From assembly GCF_902499045.1 (NCBI RefSeq), contig NZ_CABVPL010000006.1, positions 124,001 through 188,000 of the forward strand: 64,000 nt of DNA. The letters run 5' to 3'. The notes below the pieces were generated by a model. That model worked only from the letters and a program-made list of their open reading frames with translations, ran no database searches and was not told where the DNA came from. The position numbers and the translations under genes were made by a program. The stretch's first letter is position 1. Each line of letters opens with the position of its first letter. The stretch comes from Burkholderia latens (GTDB lineage: Bacteria > Pseudomonadota > Gammaproteobacteria > Burkholderiales > Burkholderiaceae). Positions 34,709 through 43,215 of the stretch are shown here, in pieces.

Positions 34709-35158
34709 ATGTCCCCCGCCCTCCACCTGCGCCCCGCGTCCCCCGCCGACCTGCCCTTCCTGCTGAGGCTCCGCCAAATCACGATGACGGAGCATCTGCA
34801 GCGCGCCGGCATCCCCACCGACGATGAATCGCATCAGCGCCGCGTCGCCGCGAACTTCGAAGACGCGATGATCGTGTGCGACGGCACGGACGCGAACGCG
34901 GAGCCGATCGGCATGCTGAAAGTCACACGCGCTGCCGACGAATGGCACGTTCACCAGATCCAGATCCTGCCGTCGCGACAAGGCCAACGCATCGGCGAAG
35001 CGATACTGCGCGACCTGATGACCGAAGCCGCACGCGCGCATGTGCCCGTCACGCTCGGCGTACTGCACGGCAATCCCGCACGGCGGCTCTACGAGCGCCT
35101 CGGCTTCACCGTCGTATCGGAAACGGAAACGAGCGCAAGCCTGATCTGGCGCCCGTGA
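34709..35158 (+). CDS. GNAT family N-acetyltransferase
   Basis: 149 aa. Motif order fits GNAT: LHLRPASPADLPFLLRLRQI at the N-terminus, IGMLKVTRAADEWHVHQIQILPSRQGQRIGEAIL with the acetyl-CoA-binding Q/R-x-x-G-x-G/A segment (QGQRIG) at about 90-97, and GNPARRLYERLGFTVV at the end. Acceptor unknown. It stands alone, converging on the secreted propeller gene. Confidence 0.88.
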   Translation: MSPALHLRPASPADLPFLLRLRQITMTEHLQRAGIPTDDESHQRRVAANFEDAMIVCDGTDANAEPIGMLKVTRAADEWHVHQIQILPSRQGQRIGEAILRDLMTEAARAHVPVTLGVLHGNPARRLYERLGFTVVSETETSASLIWRP

Positions 35159-35212
35159 AGCCGCGCTGCGTTTCGATGCCGCGCTGTTGCATGCGCCGAC
35201 TCACTCGCGCCG

Positions 35213-37147
35213 TCATGGCGTCCACCGATAAACGGTGATGCTGTTTCCCTTCACGTTATTCTTCGTCACCACGTATTCGCCATTCGCACGCCGATACGCG
35301 CGCACGCTGTACATCGCATCGATCGCACTGCTCGTATCGACCGTCGCTGGGCTCGTGTTGACGAGCGTCGTGTCGAGATTCCCCGTGTCGAGATTGAACG
35401 CATCGATGTTCGGCCAGAGCGGCCCGCTGCTGCTGAACCAGTAGCCGACGAACAGATGGTTGCCGGCCGCGTCGATCGCTTTCGCGCCGCTGTGCGGCAG
35501 CGTGATCACCGGATTCGGCTTCGTCGTGTTGCCCGCGAGCCAGCCGTGATACACCTCGATGCGCGTGCCGATCGACGTCCAGTCGGTACCGCCGACGACG
35601 CCCTGCGCGAGCACCATCGTGTCGCTGTCCGCGAGATAGACGATCCGCGTGAGCGGCTGGATGCTCGCCGGGATCGGCGTGGGCACGCCCGGGCCCCACG
35701 ACGGCTTGCCGCTCGCATCGAAGCCGGTCAGCGGATAGTGATAAATGGCGCCCGTCTTGTCGAGGCCGGCCCATACGCCGCCGTGGCTATCGAGACTGAA
35801 GCCGGCCGACACGCGCCGCGTCGTGTCGAACGCGGCGCCCGGGATCGATCCATCCGGAATCGCGACGTAGCCGTTGGCCGCGTTGAAGTGGAAGAAGTAG
35901 TAGACCGGCGGATTCTGGCCGGCGGCGACGAGAATCCGGTTCGAGCCAATCGACGTCAGCAGCCCGAAGTGCTCGTCGCGCTGCGTATCATTCATGTCGA
36001 TGCGCGGATCCGACGGATATGCGAACGGATCGACGGTGTTCGCGACGAACGTGCCGCCCGCGCTGCCGCCGTACACGTGCGTGCCGCTGTAGAACAGCGC
36101 GCCGTCGGTGACCGGATCCGGCGCGGCGATCCCTTCGAAATTGAGCGACTGCAGCGTCCAGCGCAGGTCTCCGTTACTGCCGTACGCATGAATATCCGTC
36201 GCGCCGTTGCGCCCGAGATCCCAGCTGCCGCCCCACGGGTTGTTGAGCACGTACAGGTTGCCGCCGCTGTCCTTGCCAATGCCGGCGATGCGGGTGAAGC
36301 GCTTCGCGCCCACCTGCCCCTTGATGCCCGTCGTCGTGTCGAGATAGCCGCCACGCACGCCGAACGTGCCGGCAAGCGCGGGCCGCCCCGCCACACTATA
36401 GCGCTTGATGTTCATGTCGGGGCCTTCGTCGCCGATCAACAGCTGCGCCGCCGCCGCGTCGTAGAAGAGCGCCGACGGCCGCGCGCCGGCGGCCAGCCGG
36501 ATCGTGTTCAGCAGCGCGCCGGACGGGCTGAATTCGACGATCGAACCGGCGCTCTTCTGCGCGACCCACACGTTACCGGCGCCGTCGACGGCCAGCGCGC
36601 CCGGCGACGACACGCCGATGTCCCGCTGCCACACGCCGTCGGTCGTGAACACCCGCACGCGATTGCCGTAGAAGTCGCTCGCATAGAGCAGCGAGCCGGC
36701 CGTCGCGAGGCCGGTGACGACGTCGATGCGCGGCTGGTTGGTCGCCGCTGTGACCTGGATCAGCTTGTCGCGGTAGCGGGCCGCGCGGTTGTAGCGCCCG
36801 ACCGCGCCGCTGCCGTATCCGCTGCCGGGCTGCAGCGCGACGAACAGCGACGTCGCGTTGCCGGTGATCGCGCTGCCCTGGAATTCGGAATGCGTGCCGA
36901 TCGAGCCGGCACTCTTGCCGTTCTGGTAGATCGCGACGCCGCCCTCATACTCGTCCCACATCGACGCGGTATAGATCACGCCTTCGGGCGCGACCCACAT
37001 CGAACGCGCGACGTTGCCGACGTGCGCGTCGAGCGTGCCGTAGGTGTTCGCGATCCAGTCGGTCGTATTGCCCGCGTATCCGACCGGCGCGAGCGCGGCA
37101 AGCGCGGCGGCAACGAGCACGGCCTGAATCGGTTTTCTGGCGATCAT
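35213..37147 (-). CDS. secreted NHL/beta-propeller-like protein
   Basis: 644 aa with a signal peptide (about 1-25, ending VGYA). The mature protein consists of propeller-like blades, visible as ALAVDGAGNVWVAQK, IAGIGKDSGGNLYVLNN, GFSLDSHGGVWAGLD and KAIDAAGNHLFVGYW, of the NHL/SMP-30 style. No catalytic motif or anchor is apparent. There is no operon partner on either side. Expected in the periplasm or outside the cell, as a binding or scaffold protein, or a lactonase-like enzyme. I cannot assign a function. Confidence 0.7.
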   Translation of the reverse strand: MIARKPIQAVLVAAALAALAPVGYAGNTTDWIANTYGTLDAHVGNVARSMWVAPEGVIYTASMWDEYEGGVAIYQNGKSAGSIGTHSEFQGSAITGNATSLFVALQPGSGYGSGAVGRYNRAARYRDKLIQVTAATNQPRIDVVTGLATAGSLLYASDFYGNRVRVFTTDGVWQRDIGVSSPGALAVDGAGNVWVAQKSAGSIVEFSPSGALLNTIRLAAGARPSALFYDAAAAQLLIGDEGPDMNIKRYSVAGRPALAGTFGVRGGYLDTTTGIKGQVGAKRFTRIAGIGKDSGGNLYVLNNPWGGSWDLGRNGATDIHAYGSNGDLRWTLQSLNFEGIAAPDPVTDGALFYSGTHVYGGSAGGTFVANTVDPFAYPSDPRIDMNDTQRDEHFGLLTSIGSNRILVAAGQNPPVYYFFHFNAANGYVAIPDGSIPGAAFDTTRRVSAGFSLDSHGGVWAGLDKTGAIYHYPLTGFDASGKPSWGPGVPTPIPASIQPLTRIVYLADSDTMVLAQGVVGGTDWTSIGTRIEVYHGWLAGNTTKPNPVITLPHSGAKAIDAAGNHLFVGYWFSSSGPLWPNIDAFNLDTGNLDTTLVNTSPATVDTSSAIDAMYSVRAYRRANGEYVVTKNNVKGNSITVYRWTP

Positions 37148-37371
37148 GGCTCAGGCTCTCCTGAATGGCTTTTTCATTCACATGAGGGGGCGCCGGAAGA
37201 TTTGAAAAATCGGCAATGTGTCAATTCGTCCCCTGAATCACCCGGCGCAGTCCGAACGACATCGGGCGTGCTTTCGGTAATCGGCACGGCCGAGCATAAC
37301 TTCATATAAATCGAAAAAAATTGAGGGTGGCTCGCGCAGCGGGCGCTCGCCATCGCGCGACAGTGAATGTT

Positions 37372-37389
37372 CACTCACGCACGTGAGTG
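37372..37389. promoter_or_regulatory. inverted repeat in the propeller-dctA gap
   Basis: CACTCACG (37372-37379), CA, CGTGAGTG (37382-37389): perfect 8-bp arms. It lies in the 438-bp region between the propeller gene start (37147) and the end of dctA (37586), 225 bp upstream of the propeller start. AT-rich stretches at 37290-37325 are the likely promoter of the propeller gene. The rest of this gap holds no convincing gene. The dyad may be an operator or a dctA terminator; no T-run follows it. Confidence 0.35.
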
Positions 37390-37585
37390 GATATCGGGAA
37401 GACCTGCTTTCGCGCGGGGCATAACGCCGCGAGTGCAAATACGGCGTGGCGAAAATGGCGGGGAGTATTTCGGCGAATCGGGAAACTCGCCGGAAAGGGG
37501 GTAGGAAAACGACGGCTGGCGGACATCGCGCCGGCCCGAATCGATATCGAATCCAGACCGGCGCACATCATTTACAACCGGGAAA

Positions 37586-38890
37586 TCACGCGGACGTCGC
37601 CGTCTCGCGCACCTTCACCTGCTTGATCTCGCCACCGCCCGCATCCGCGTCGTCGCCCGGCTCGCCGAGCTGGCCTTCCCACTTCGCGACCACGGCCGCC
37701 GCGATCGAGTTGCCGACCGCGTTGGTCGCCGAGCGTCCCATGTCGAGGAACATGTCGACACCCATGATCAGCAGCAGGCCGGCCTCCGGCAGATGGAACT
37801 GGTTGAGCGTCGCCGCGATCACGACGAGCGACGCGCGCGGCACGCCGGCCATCCCCTTCGACGTGACCATCAGCATCAGCAGCATCGTGATTTGCGTGCC
37901 GAGCGGCAGGTCGATCCCGTACACCTGCGAGATGAACAGCACCGCGAACGTGCAGTACATCATCGAGCCGTCGAGGTTGAACGAATAGCCGATCGGCAGC
38001 ACGAAGCTCGAGATCTTGCGATTCACGCCGAAACGGTCGAGTGCGTCGAGCAGCTTCGGATATGCGGCCTCGGAACTCGCCGTCGCAAACGACAGCAGGA
38101 ACGGCTCGCGAATCAGGCGAATCAGCGTGAACGTGCGCTTGCCGAGGAACGTCACGCCGGCGAGCGTCAGCACGCCCCACAGCAGCGCGAGCGCGAGATA
38201 GAAGCTCGCCATGAATTTCGCGAACGTAAGCAGGATGCCGAGCCCTTCGGTCGTGACGGTCGACGCCAGCGCCGCGAACACCGCGACCGGCGCGAAGCCC
38301 ATCACCGCGCCCGTCACCTTCAGCATGACCTGCGCGAGATCGTCGATCACGGCGGTCAGGCGCTTGCCGGCTTCGCCGAGCGCGGACAACGCGGTGCCGA
38401 AGAAGATCGAGAACACGACGATCTGCAGGATCTCGTTGTTCGCCATCGCCTCGGCGATCGACTTCGGCACCAGGTGGACGACGAAGTCCTTCAGCGTGAA
38501 CGCGCTCGTCTTCAGGTTCAGCGCGGCATCGGCGGCCGGCAGCGGCAGGCTCAGGTGGCTGCCCGGCTGCAGGACCGTCGCGGTCACGAGCCCGAGCACC
38601 AGCGACGTGGCCGACGCGATGAAGAACCAGCCGAACGCCTTCACGCCCACGCGGCCGACCGACCCGCTATCGCCCATCTGCGCGATGCCGACCGTCAGCG
38701 TCGCGAACACCAGCGGTGCGATGATCATCTTGATCAGGCGCAGGAATACGTCGGACAACAGCGACACGTAGCCGGCGACTTCCTTGGCCATTTTCGGGTC
38801 GGGAAACGCGCTATGACAGGCGTAGCCCACGGCGATACCCAGCGCCATCGCGATGACGATGTACCGGGTGATGTTGTGCTTCTTCTTCAT
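37586..38890 (-). CDS. dctA: C4-dicarboxylate transporter DctA
   Basis: 434 aa sodium/proton-dicarboxylate symporter (DAACS family): about eight TM helices and two re-entrant loops. Recognisable parts are PLVFATLTVGIAQMGD (about 58-73), a Ser-rich loop region, SFATASSEAAYPKLLDALDRFG (first hairpin), GYSFNLDGSMMYCTFAVLFI (about 300), and VPRASLVVIAATL with GVDMFLDMGRSATNAVGNS at the end. It imports succinate, fumarate and malate. Single gene on the minus strand with a short basic N-terminus; no dctBD genes are near. Confidence 0.94.
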   Translation of the reverse strand: MKKKHNITRYIVIAMALGIAVGYACHSAFPDPKMAKEVAGYVSLLSDVFLRLIKMIIAPLVFATLTVGIAQMGDSGSVGRVGVKAFGWFFIASATSLVLGLVTATVLQPGSHLSLPLPAADAALNLKTSAFTLKDFVVHLVPKSIAEAMANNEILQIVVFSIFFGTALSALGEAGKRLTAVIDDLAQVMLKVTGAVMGFAPVAVFAALASTVTTEGLGILLTFAKFMASFYLALALLWGVLTLAGVTFLGKRTFTLIRLIREPFLLSFATASSEAAYPKLLDALDRFGVNRKISSFVLPIGYSFNLDGSMMYCTFAVLFISQVYGIDLPLGTQITMLLMLMVTSKGMAGVPRASLVVIAATLNQFHLPEAGLLLIMGVDMFLDMGRSATNAVGNSIAAAVVAKWEGQLGEPGDDADAGGGEIKQVKVRETATSA

Positions 38891-39057
38891 TAGCTATCCA
38901 AATTGCAGAACGTGTGTTTCCAACGGCAGATCAATCGCCGGCGTTGAATGGGTGGAATTCCGCGAGCGCGGGCAGGTGCCGTTTCAGGTGCCGGAGCCCG
39001 TCCGTGGGCAGCGCCACGGCGAACAGGGGGGGCATTCTATCGCAAACGCCGCACAAT

Positions 39058-39073
39058 CTTTCAAATCTGAAAG
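39058..39073 (-). terminator. hairpin after the MFS gene
   Basis: CTTTCA (39058-39063), AATC, TGAAAG (39068-39073), 15 bases past the stop of the MFS gene at 39088 in the minus direction. Short stem and no clear T-run, so only a weak terminator candidate. The 197-bp gap to dctA also carries dctA's promoter, in which I recognise no regulator site. Confidence 0.3.
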
Positions 39074-39087
39074 CCGGCGGCGACGCG

Positions 39088-40299
39088 TCACGCCGGCGAC
39101 GAGCCCGGCCGCGGGATGAACCGGCACAGGCCGAGCGGCACCACGACCAGCACGGCGCCGGCGACGAACGTGGTCGAGGCGCCGTAACGCGCCCATAGCG
39201 CGCCGGCGATGCTGCTCGCAAGCAGCATGCAGATGCCGCTCACCAGGTTGAACACGCCGAATGCGGTGCCGCGCAATGCGGCCGGCGACGTCTCCGACAC
39301 CATCGCGGCGAGGATTCCCTGCGTAAAGCCCATGTGCAGACCCCACACGGCGACGCCGACGAACATCGACAGCGTCGACGTGCCGATGCCGAGCAGCAGG
39401 TCGGCCGCGATCAGCAGCACCATGCCGGCCGCCAGCAGCACGCGGCGATCGAGCCGGTCCGACAGCATGCCGACCGGCCACGCGGACAGCGAGTACGCGA
39501 CGCTCATCGCGACCATCACGGCCGGGATCCATGCGGCATCGAGCCCCGTCTGCTGCGCACGCAGCACCAGGAATGCCTCGCTGAAGCGCGCGAGCGTAAA
39601 GGTCGCGCCGGCCGCGACGACGAACCAGTAGCTGCGCGGAATCTCGCTCAACGCACGCCAGCGCAGCGGCGAGCGAAACCCGCGCCGCCGCGTGTCGTGC
39701 GCCGGCTGCGGCTCGCGCACGCCGAAGACGATCAGCGCGATCGCGATGAACGCCGGCGCCACGGCGAACCACAGCACGGTGCGGATGCGGTCGCCGAACC
39801 ACAGCATCAGCCCGATCGCGAGCAGCGGGCCAAGAAACGCGCCGACGGTATCCATCGACTGCCGCAGCCCGAAGCACGCACCGCGAATCTCGGGCGGCGC
39901 GACGTCGGCCACCAGCGCGTCGCGCGGCGCGCCGCGGATTCCCTTGCCGACGCGATCGAGCAGGCGAGCCGTCACGACGACGGCCGGCGTGGATGCCATC
40001 GGAAACAACGGCTTCGTCAACGCCGCGAGCCCGTAGCCGAGCAGCAGCAGCCCCTTGCGGCGCCCGAGCCAGTCGCTGATCGCGCCGGAGAACACCTTGA
40101 CGATCATCGCGGTCGCTTCGGCCGCACCTTCGAGCATGCCGAGCGCGGCGACGCTCATGCCCATCGTCGTCACCAGATAGATCGGCAACAGCGCATGAAT
40201 CAGCTCGGACGACAGATCCATGAACAGGCTCACGAGCCCCAGCGCCCATACGGTCCGTGGAATCGCAGGCTTGCCGGCAATCGGCGATGGCGTGCTCAT
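39088..40299 (-). CDS. MFS transporter
   Basis: 403 aa from the ATG at 40299, which drops 13 unsupported N-terminal codons. Twelve TM helices are expected; the loop 2-3 signature is GAISDWLGRRKGLLLLGYGL (about 70) and a second copy WPVGMLSDRLDRRVLL is at about 280. LLDRVGKGIRGAPRDALVADVAP is typical of a group of efflux proteins annotated as drug or metal-related MFS. Substrate not known. It follows the DUF1289 gene by 7 bases and may be in the dmeRF transcript. Confidence 0.85.
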   Translation of the reverse strand: MSTPSPIAGKPAIPRTVWALGLVSLFMDLSSELIHALLPIYLVTTMGMSVAALGMLEGAAEATAMIVKVFSGAISDWLGRRKGLLLLGYGLAALTKPLFPMASTPAVVVTARLLDRVGKGIRGAPRDALVADVAPPEIRGACFGLRQSMDTVGAFLGPLLAIGLMLWFGDRIRTVLWFAVAPAFIAIALIVFGVREPQPAHDTRRRGFRSPLRWRALSEIPRSYWFVVAAGATFTLARFSEAFLVLRAQQTGLDAAWIPAVMVAMSVAYSLSAWPVGMLSDRLDRRVLLAAGMVLLIAADLLLGIGTSTLSMFVGVAVWGLHMGFTQGILAAMVSETSPAALRGTAFGVFNLVSGICMLLASSIAGALWARYGASTTFVAGAVLVVVPLGLCRFIPRPGSSPA

Positions 40300-40306
40300 G
40301 ATGGCG

Positions 40307-40498
40307 TCAGTCCGTCGTGTCGCGCGCGAGCTTCGCATGCCGCCGCGCGCGGTCGTTCACGATCTGATGACGCTTGTGGTCGGTCATCTTCTTCCAGCCG
40401 CGCGCTTCTTCGCGCGTTCGCAGGCACGCGACGCAGTAGCCGGTGCGGCCGTCGAACGAGCAGACGTCGACGCAAGGTGACTTGACCGCCATGCTCAT
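40307..40498 (-). CDS. DUF1289 family protein
   Basis: 63 aa. The conserved N-terminal CVDVCSFDGRTGYCVACLR block holds the four Cys of DUF1289 in a zinc- or iron-sulfur-like arrangement, followed by a basic helical tail (EEARGWKKMTDHKRHQIV). The ATG at 40498 overlaps the stop of the dmeF gene (ATGA), which supports this start over the one two codons later. Function unknown; often beside transporters. Confidence 0.85.
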   Translation of the reverse strand: MSMAVKSPCVDVCSFDGRTGYCVACLRTREEARGWKKMTDHKRHQIVNDRARRHAKLARDTTD

Positions 40499-41790
40499 TG
40501 CCCCCGCGCGGCCGGCACGACTTCGACGGTGACGTGCGACAGGTTGCTGAACCGCTGCAGCACGCCGTGATAAAAGCGCGCATCCCGCTTCGGATCGTTC
40601 GTCGTCACCGACACGACCGCGCTCATGTGTCCGGGCCCGAGCCGCCACACATGCAGGTCGCCGACGCGGTCGCCGTGGCCTTCGATCGCGCCGCGCACGT
40701 TGTCGGCCAGACGCCGGTCCGGGTTCATGTCGAGCAGGATGCGGCCCGTGTCGCGCATCAGCCCGTACGACCAGTTCGCGATCACGAGCGCGCCGATGAT
40801 GCCGGCGAGCGGATCCATCCACAGCCAGCCGAACGCACGCGCGAGCAGCAGCCCGACGATCGTCAGCACGGACACGGCCGCATCGGCGATCACGTGAACG
40901 TACGCCGAGCGGATGTTGTGATCGCGCGCCGCCGCGGCGGTCGCGCCGTGGCCATGGTCGTGTTCGTCGAACACCAACTCGTGCTCGCGGCCGTTCATGC
41001 GGACGATCGCCTTGAATTCATGCGGTTCCGGAATGGTGTCGGCCGATTCCAGGTAATCGCCGCGCTCCCGCATCGCGAACGTCTGCCGCGTGCCGTCCGC
41101 GCGGATCGTCGTCACCGACACCGCGCCTGCATCGGCCGGCTTCGTGTCGTGCGTCGCGGGCGCCACGCGGAATACGGGCGGCACGCCATCCTCGAACACC
41201 GACACGACGAATACGCCCATCTGATCGGCGATCCGGTGCGCTTGCGCTTCGTGGTCGTGATCATGGTCGTGTTGATCGTCATGCGCATGCCCGTGGTGAT
41301 GACCGTGGCCGTGGCCATGGCCATGATGATCGCCGCTCAGCAGCCACACGCTCGCGACGTTCACGAGCAGCCCGGCCACCGCGATCGGAATCGCCTCGCC
41401 GAAATGGATCGGCACCGGCGCGAGCAGGCGCGCGACGGCCTCGTAGCCGATCAGCAACGCGATCATCGCGAGCACGATCGCGCTCGTGAAGCCCGCCAGA
41501 TCGCCGAGCTTGCCGGTGCCGAACACGAAGCGCGGGTCGTTCGCGTGCTTGCGTGCATACGTATAGGCGAGCGCGGCGATCAGCATCGCGCCGGCATGGG
41601 TCGACATGTGCAAGCCGTCGGCGATCAACGCCAGCGAGCCGAAAATCGACCCGCCGACGATCTCGGCCACCATCATCGCCGCGCACAGCGCGATCACCAT
41701 CCACGTCCTGCGCTCGTTCTGCTCGTGCGCGGCGCCGAGAAAGATGTGGTCGTGCCCTGCGCCAAAGGCGTCGTCGCTGAAATTGCTCAT
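40495..41790 (-). CDS. dmeF: CDF family Ni/Co (divalent metal) efflux protein DmeF
   Basis: 431 aa from the ATG at 41790 (GAGGG 4 bases upstream). Cation diffusion facilitator with two TM blocks (about 28-150 and 290-350). The metal-site residues appear in ALIADGLHMSTHAGAM (Asp and His of TM2) and VHVIADAAVS (TM5). Between them lies a long His/Asp-rich loop (DHHGHGHGHGHHHGHAHDD at about 150-170 and a second HDHGHG block at about 275). The DmeF subgroup exports cobalt and nickel. Downstream of a regulator with the RcnR ligand set. Confidence 0.9.
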   Translation of the reverse strand: MSNFSDDAFGAGHDHIFLGAAHEQNERRTWMVIALCAAMMVAEIVGGSIFGSLALIADGLHMSTHAGAMLIAALAYTYARKHANDPRFVFGTGKLGDLAGFTSAIVLAMIALLIGYEAVARLLAPVPIHFGEAIPIAVAGLLVNVASVWLLSGDHHGHGHGHGHHHGHAHDDQHDHDHDHEAQAHRIADQMGVFVVSVFEDGVPPVFRVAPATHDTKPADAGAVSVTTIRADGTRQTFAMRERGDYLESADTIPEPHEFKAIVRMNGREHELVFDEHDHGHGATAAAARDHNIRSAYVHVIADAAVSVLTIVGLLLARAFGWLWMDPLAGIIGALVIANWSYGLMRDTGRILLDMNPDRRLADNVRGAIEGHGDRVGDLHVWRLGPGHMSAVVSVTTNDPKRDARFYHGVLQRFSNLSHVTVEVVPAARGQ

Positions 41791-41801
41791 TGCGCCCTCG
41801 A

Positions 41802-42074
41802 TCACTTGAAGTAGCTGTGAACGACTTCGATCAGCTGCTCGGTCGCGCTGCCTTCGTCTTCGTGCGATTCGGCGTCCACCAGGTGGCTGCGAATGTGATC
41901 CTCCAGCACGACCGCGAGCAGCCCGTTCATCGCGCCGCGGCCGCTCGTGATCAGACGGAGGATTTCGTTGCAGCCGCGCTCGTCTTCCAGTGCGCGTTCG
42001 ATCGCCTCGACCTGTCCCTTGATGCGGCGGACACGGTTCAGCAGCTTTTGCTTGTCCTTGATGGTGTGGCTCAT
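41802..42074 (-). CDS. dmeR: RcnR/DmeR-type nickel/cobalt-sensing repressor
   Basis: 90 aa all-helical CsoR/RcnR family protein. The ligand set is His3, Cys35, His60 and His64, exactly that of the Ni/Co sensor RcnR and different from copper sensors (Cys-His-Cys) and formaldehyde sensor FrmR. NRVRRIKGQVEAIERAL (about 13-29) is the DNA-binding face. It should repress dmeR-dmeF until metal binds. The dmeF start codon lies 12 bases past its stop. Confidence 0.93.
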   Translation of the reverse strand: MSHTIKDKQKLLNRVRRIKGQVEAIERALEDERGCNEILRLITSGRGAMNGLLAVVLEDHIRSHLVDAESHEDEGSATEQLIEVVHSYFK

Positions 42075-42086
42075 GGTGATCCTTTC

Positions 42087-42107
42087 ATATACCGGGGGGG
42101 ACTATAT
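42087..42107 (-). promoter_or_regulatory. G-tract operator of dmeRF
   Basis: Plus-strand bases 42087-42107 read ATATACC, seven G, ACTATAT: a central G/C run flanked by matching AT-rich ends. This is the layout of RcnR-type operators (TACT-G-run-AGTA-like) and lies just 13 bp upstream of the dmeR start, over the likely -10 region. Confidence 0.75.
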
Positions 42108-42237
42108 CGCAATTCGCGCTTCTCCATAGCCGGACGGGATATCGGATCGACCCGAGGCCCGCGTCGGTCGCAACGCCATCGCAGCCGCCGCCCAACTTTT
42201 CTTGTAGAGTTCGTAACGATTGAGTAGGATTTGCTAC

Positions 42238-43215
42238 ATGACTACGCTGACGACCTGGTCGCTCCTCGTGTTGACCCTGCCGACCCAGAACGCCACGGCG
42301 CGCATGCGGTTCTGGCGTGCGCTGAAAGCGAAGGGCTGCGCCGTGTTGCGCGATGGCGTCTATCTGCTGCCCCGCACGGCAACGCACGACGAGACGCTGC
42401 GCGAGCTGGCGGCCGCGATCGCCGACAGCGGCGGCACTGCACATCTGCTGCACGCGCCGAGCGTCGACGCATCGCAGGAGCTGGAATTCCGCGCGCTGTT
42501 CGATCGCGGCGACGACTACACCGTTTTCACGCAGACGCTGGCGGAGGCCCGCAAGGCGCTCGCCGGGCAGTCCGCGACGGAACTCGCCCGCCTGCTGCGC
42601 CGCGTGCGCAAGGATTTCGACACGATCCGCGCCATCGACTACTTCCCTGACGATGCGGCGGCCCGCGCCGAAGTCGCGTTGCAGGACTTCGTCGCTTTGG
42701 TCGACACCGTGCTGTCGCCGGGCGAGCCGCATGCCGCCGAGCGCGCGATCCGTCCGCTCGCGATCGACGAGTACCGGGGCCGCACCTGGGCGACGCGCCG
42801 CCGCATGTGGGTCGATCGCGTCGCGAGCGCGTGGCTGATTCGCCGCTTCATCGACCCGGATGCGCGCTTCGTCTGGCTCGCATCGCCGGCCGATTGCCCG
42901 GCCGACGCGCTGGGCTTCGATTTCGACGGCGCCGCGTTCACCCACGTCGGCGAGCGCGTGACGTTCGAGGTTTTGGTCGCCAGTTTCGGGCTCGACCGCG
43001 ATCCGGCGCTGCTGCGGCTCGGGGAGCTCGTGCATTCGCTCGACGTGGGCGGCCCGGCCGTGCCCGAAGCGAGCGGCTTCGAAGCCGTGATGGCCGGCAC
43101 GCGTCAACGCACGGACAACGACGATCAGCTGCTCGACCGGATGAGCGCGGTGCTCGACGCGCTTCATGCGCACTTCGCATCCCACGCAACGAGCGAAACC
43201 GGGAGACAGTCATGA
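42238..43215 (+). CDS. chrB: chromate resistance protein ChrB
   Basis: 325 aa from the ATG at 42238. The N-terminal half (WSLLVLTLPTQNATARMRFWRALKAKG, then LRDGVYLLP) is the ChrB DNA-binding-type domain and the C-terminal half (RRRMWVDRVASAWLIRRFIDPDARFVWL) the chromate-resistance exported-type domain. ChrB represses and senses for chrA in Ochrobactrum and Cupriavidus. The stop overlaps the chrA start (ATGA). The upstream stretch at 42205-42237 is AT-rich and shared back to back with dmeR. Confidence 0.92.
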   Translation: MTTLTTWSLLVLTLPTQNATARMRFWRALKAKGCAVLRDGVYLLPRTATHDETLRELAAAIADSGGTAHLLHAPSVDASQELEFRALFDRGDDYTVFTQTLAEARKALAGQSATELARLLRRVRKDFDTIRAIDYFPDDAAARAEVALQDFVALVDTVLSPGEPHAAERAIRPLAIDEYRGRTWATRRRMWVDRVASAWLIRRFIDPDARFVWLASPADCPADALGFDFDGAAFTHVGERVTFEVLVASFGLDRDPALLRLGELVHSLDVGGPAVPEASGFEAVMAGTRQRTDNDDQLLDRMSAVLDALHAHFASHATSETGRQS

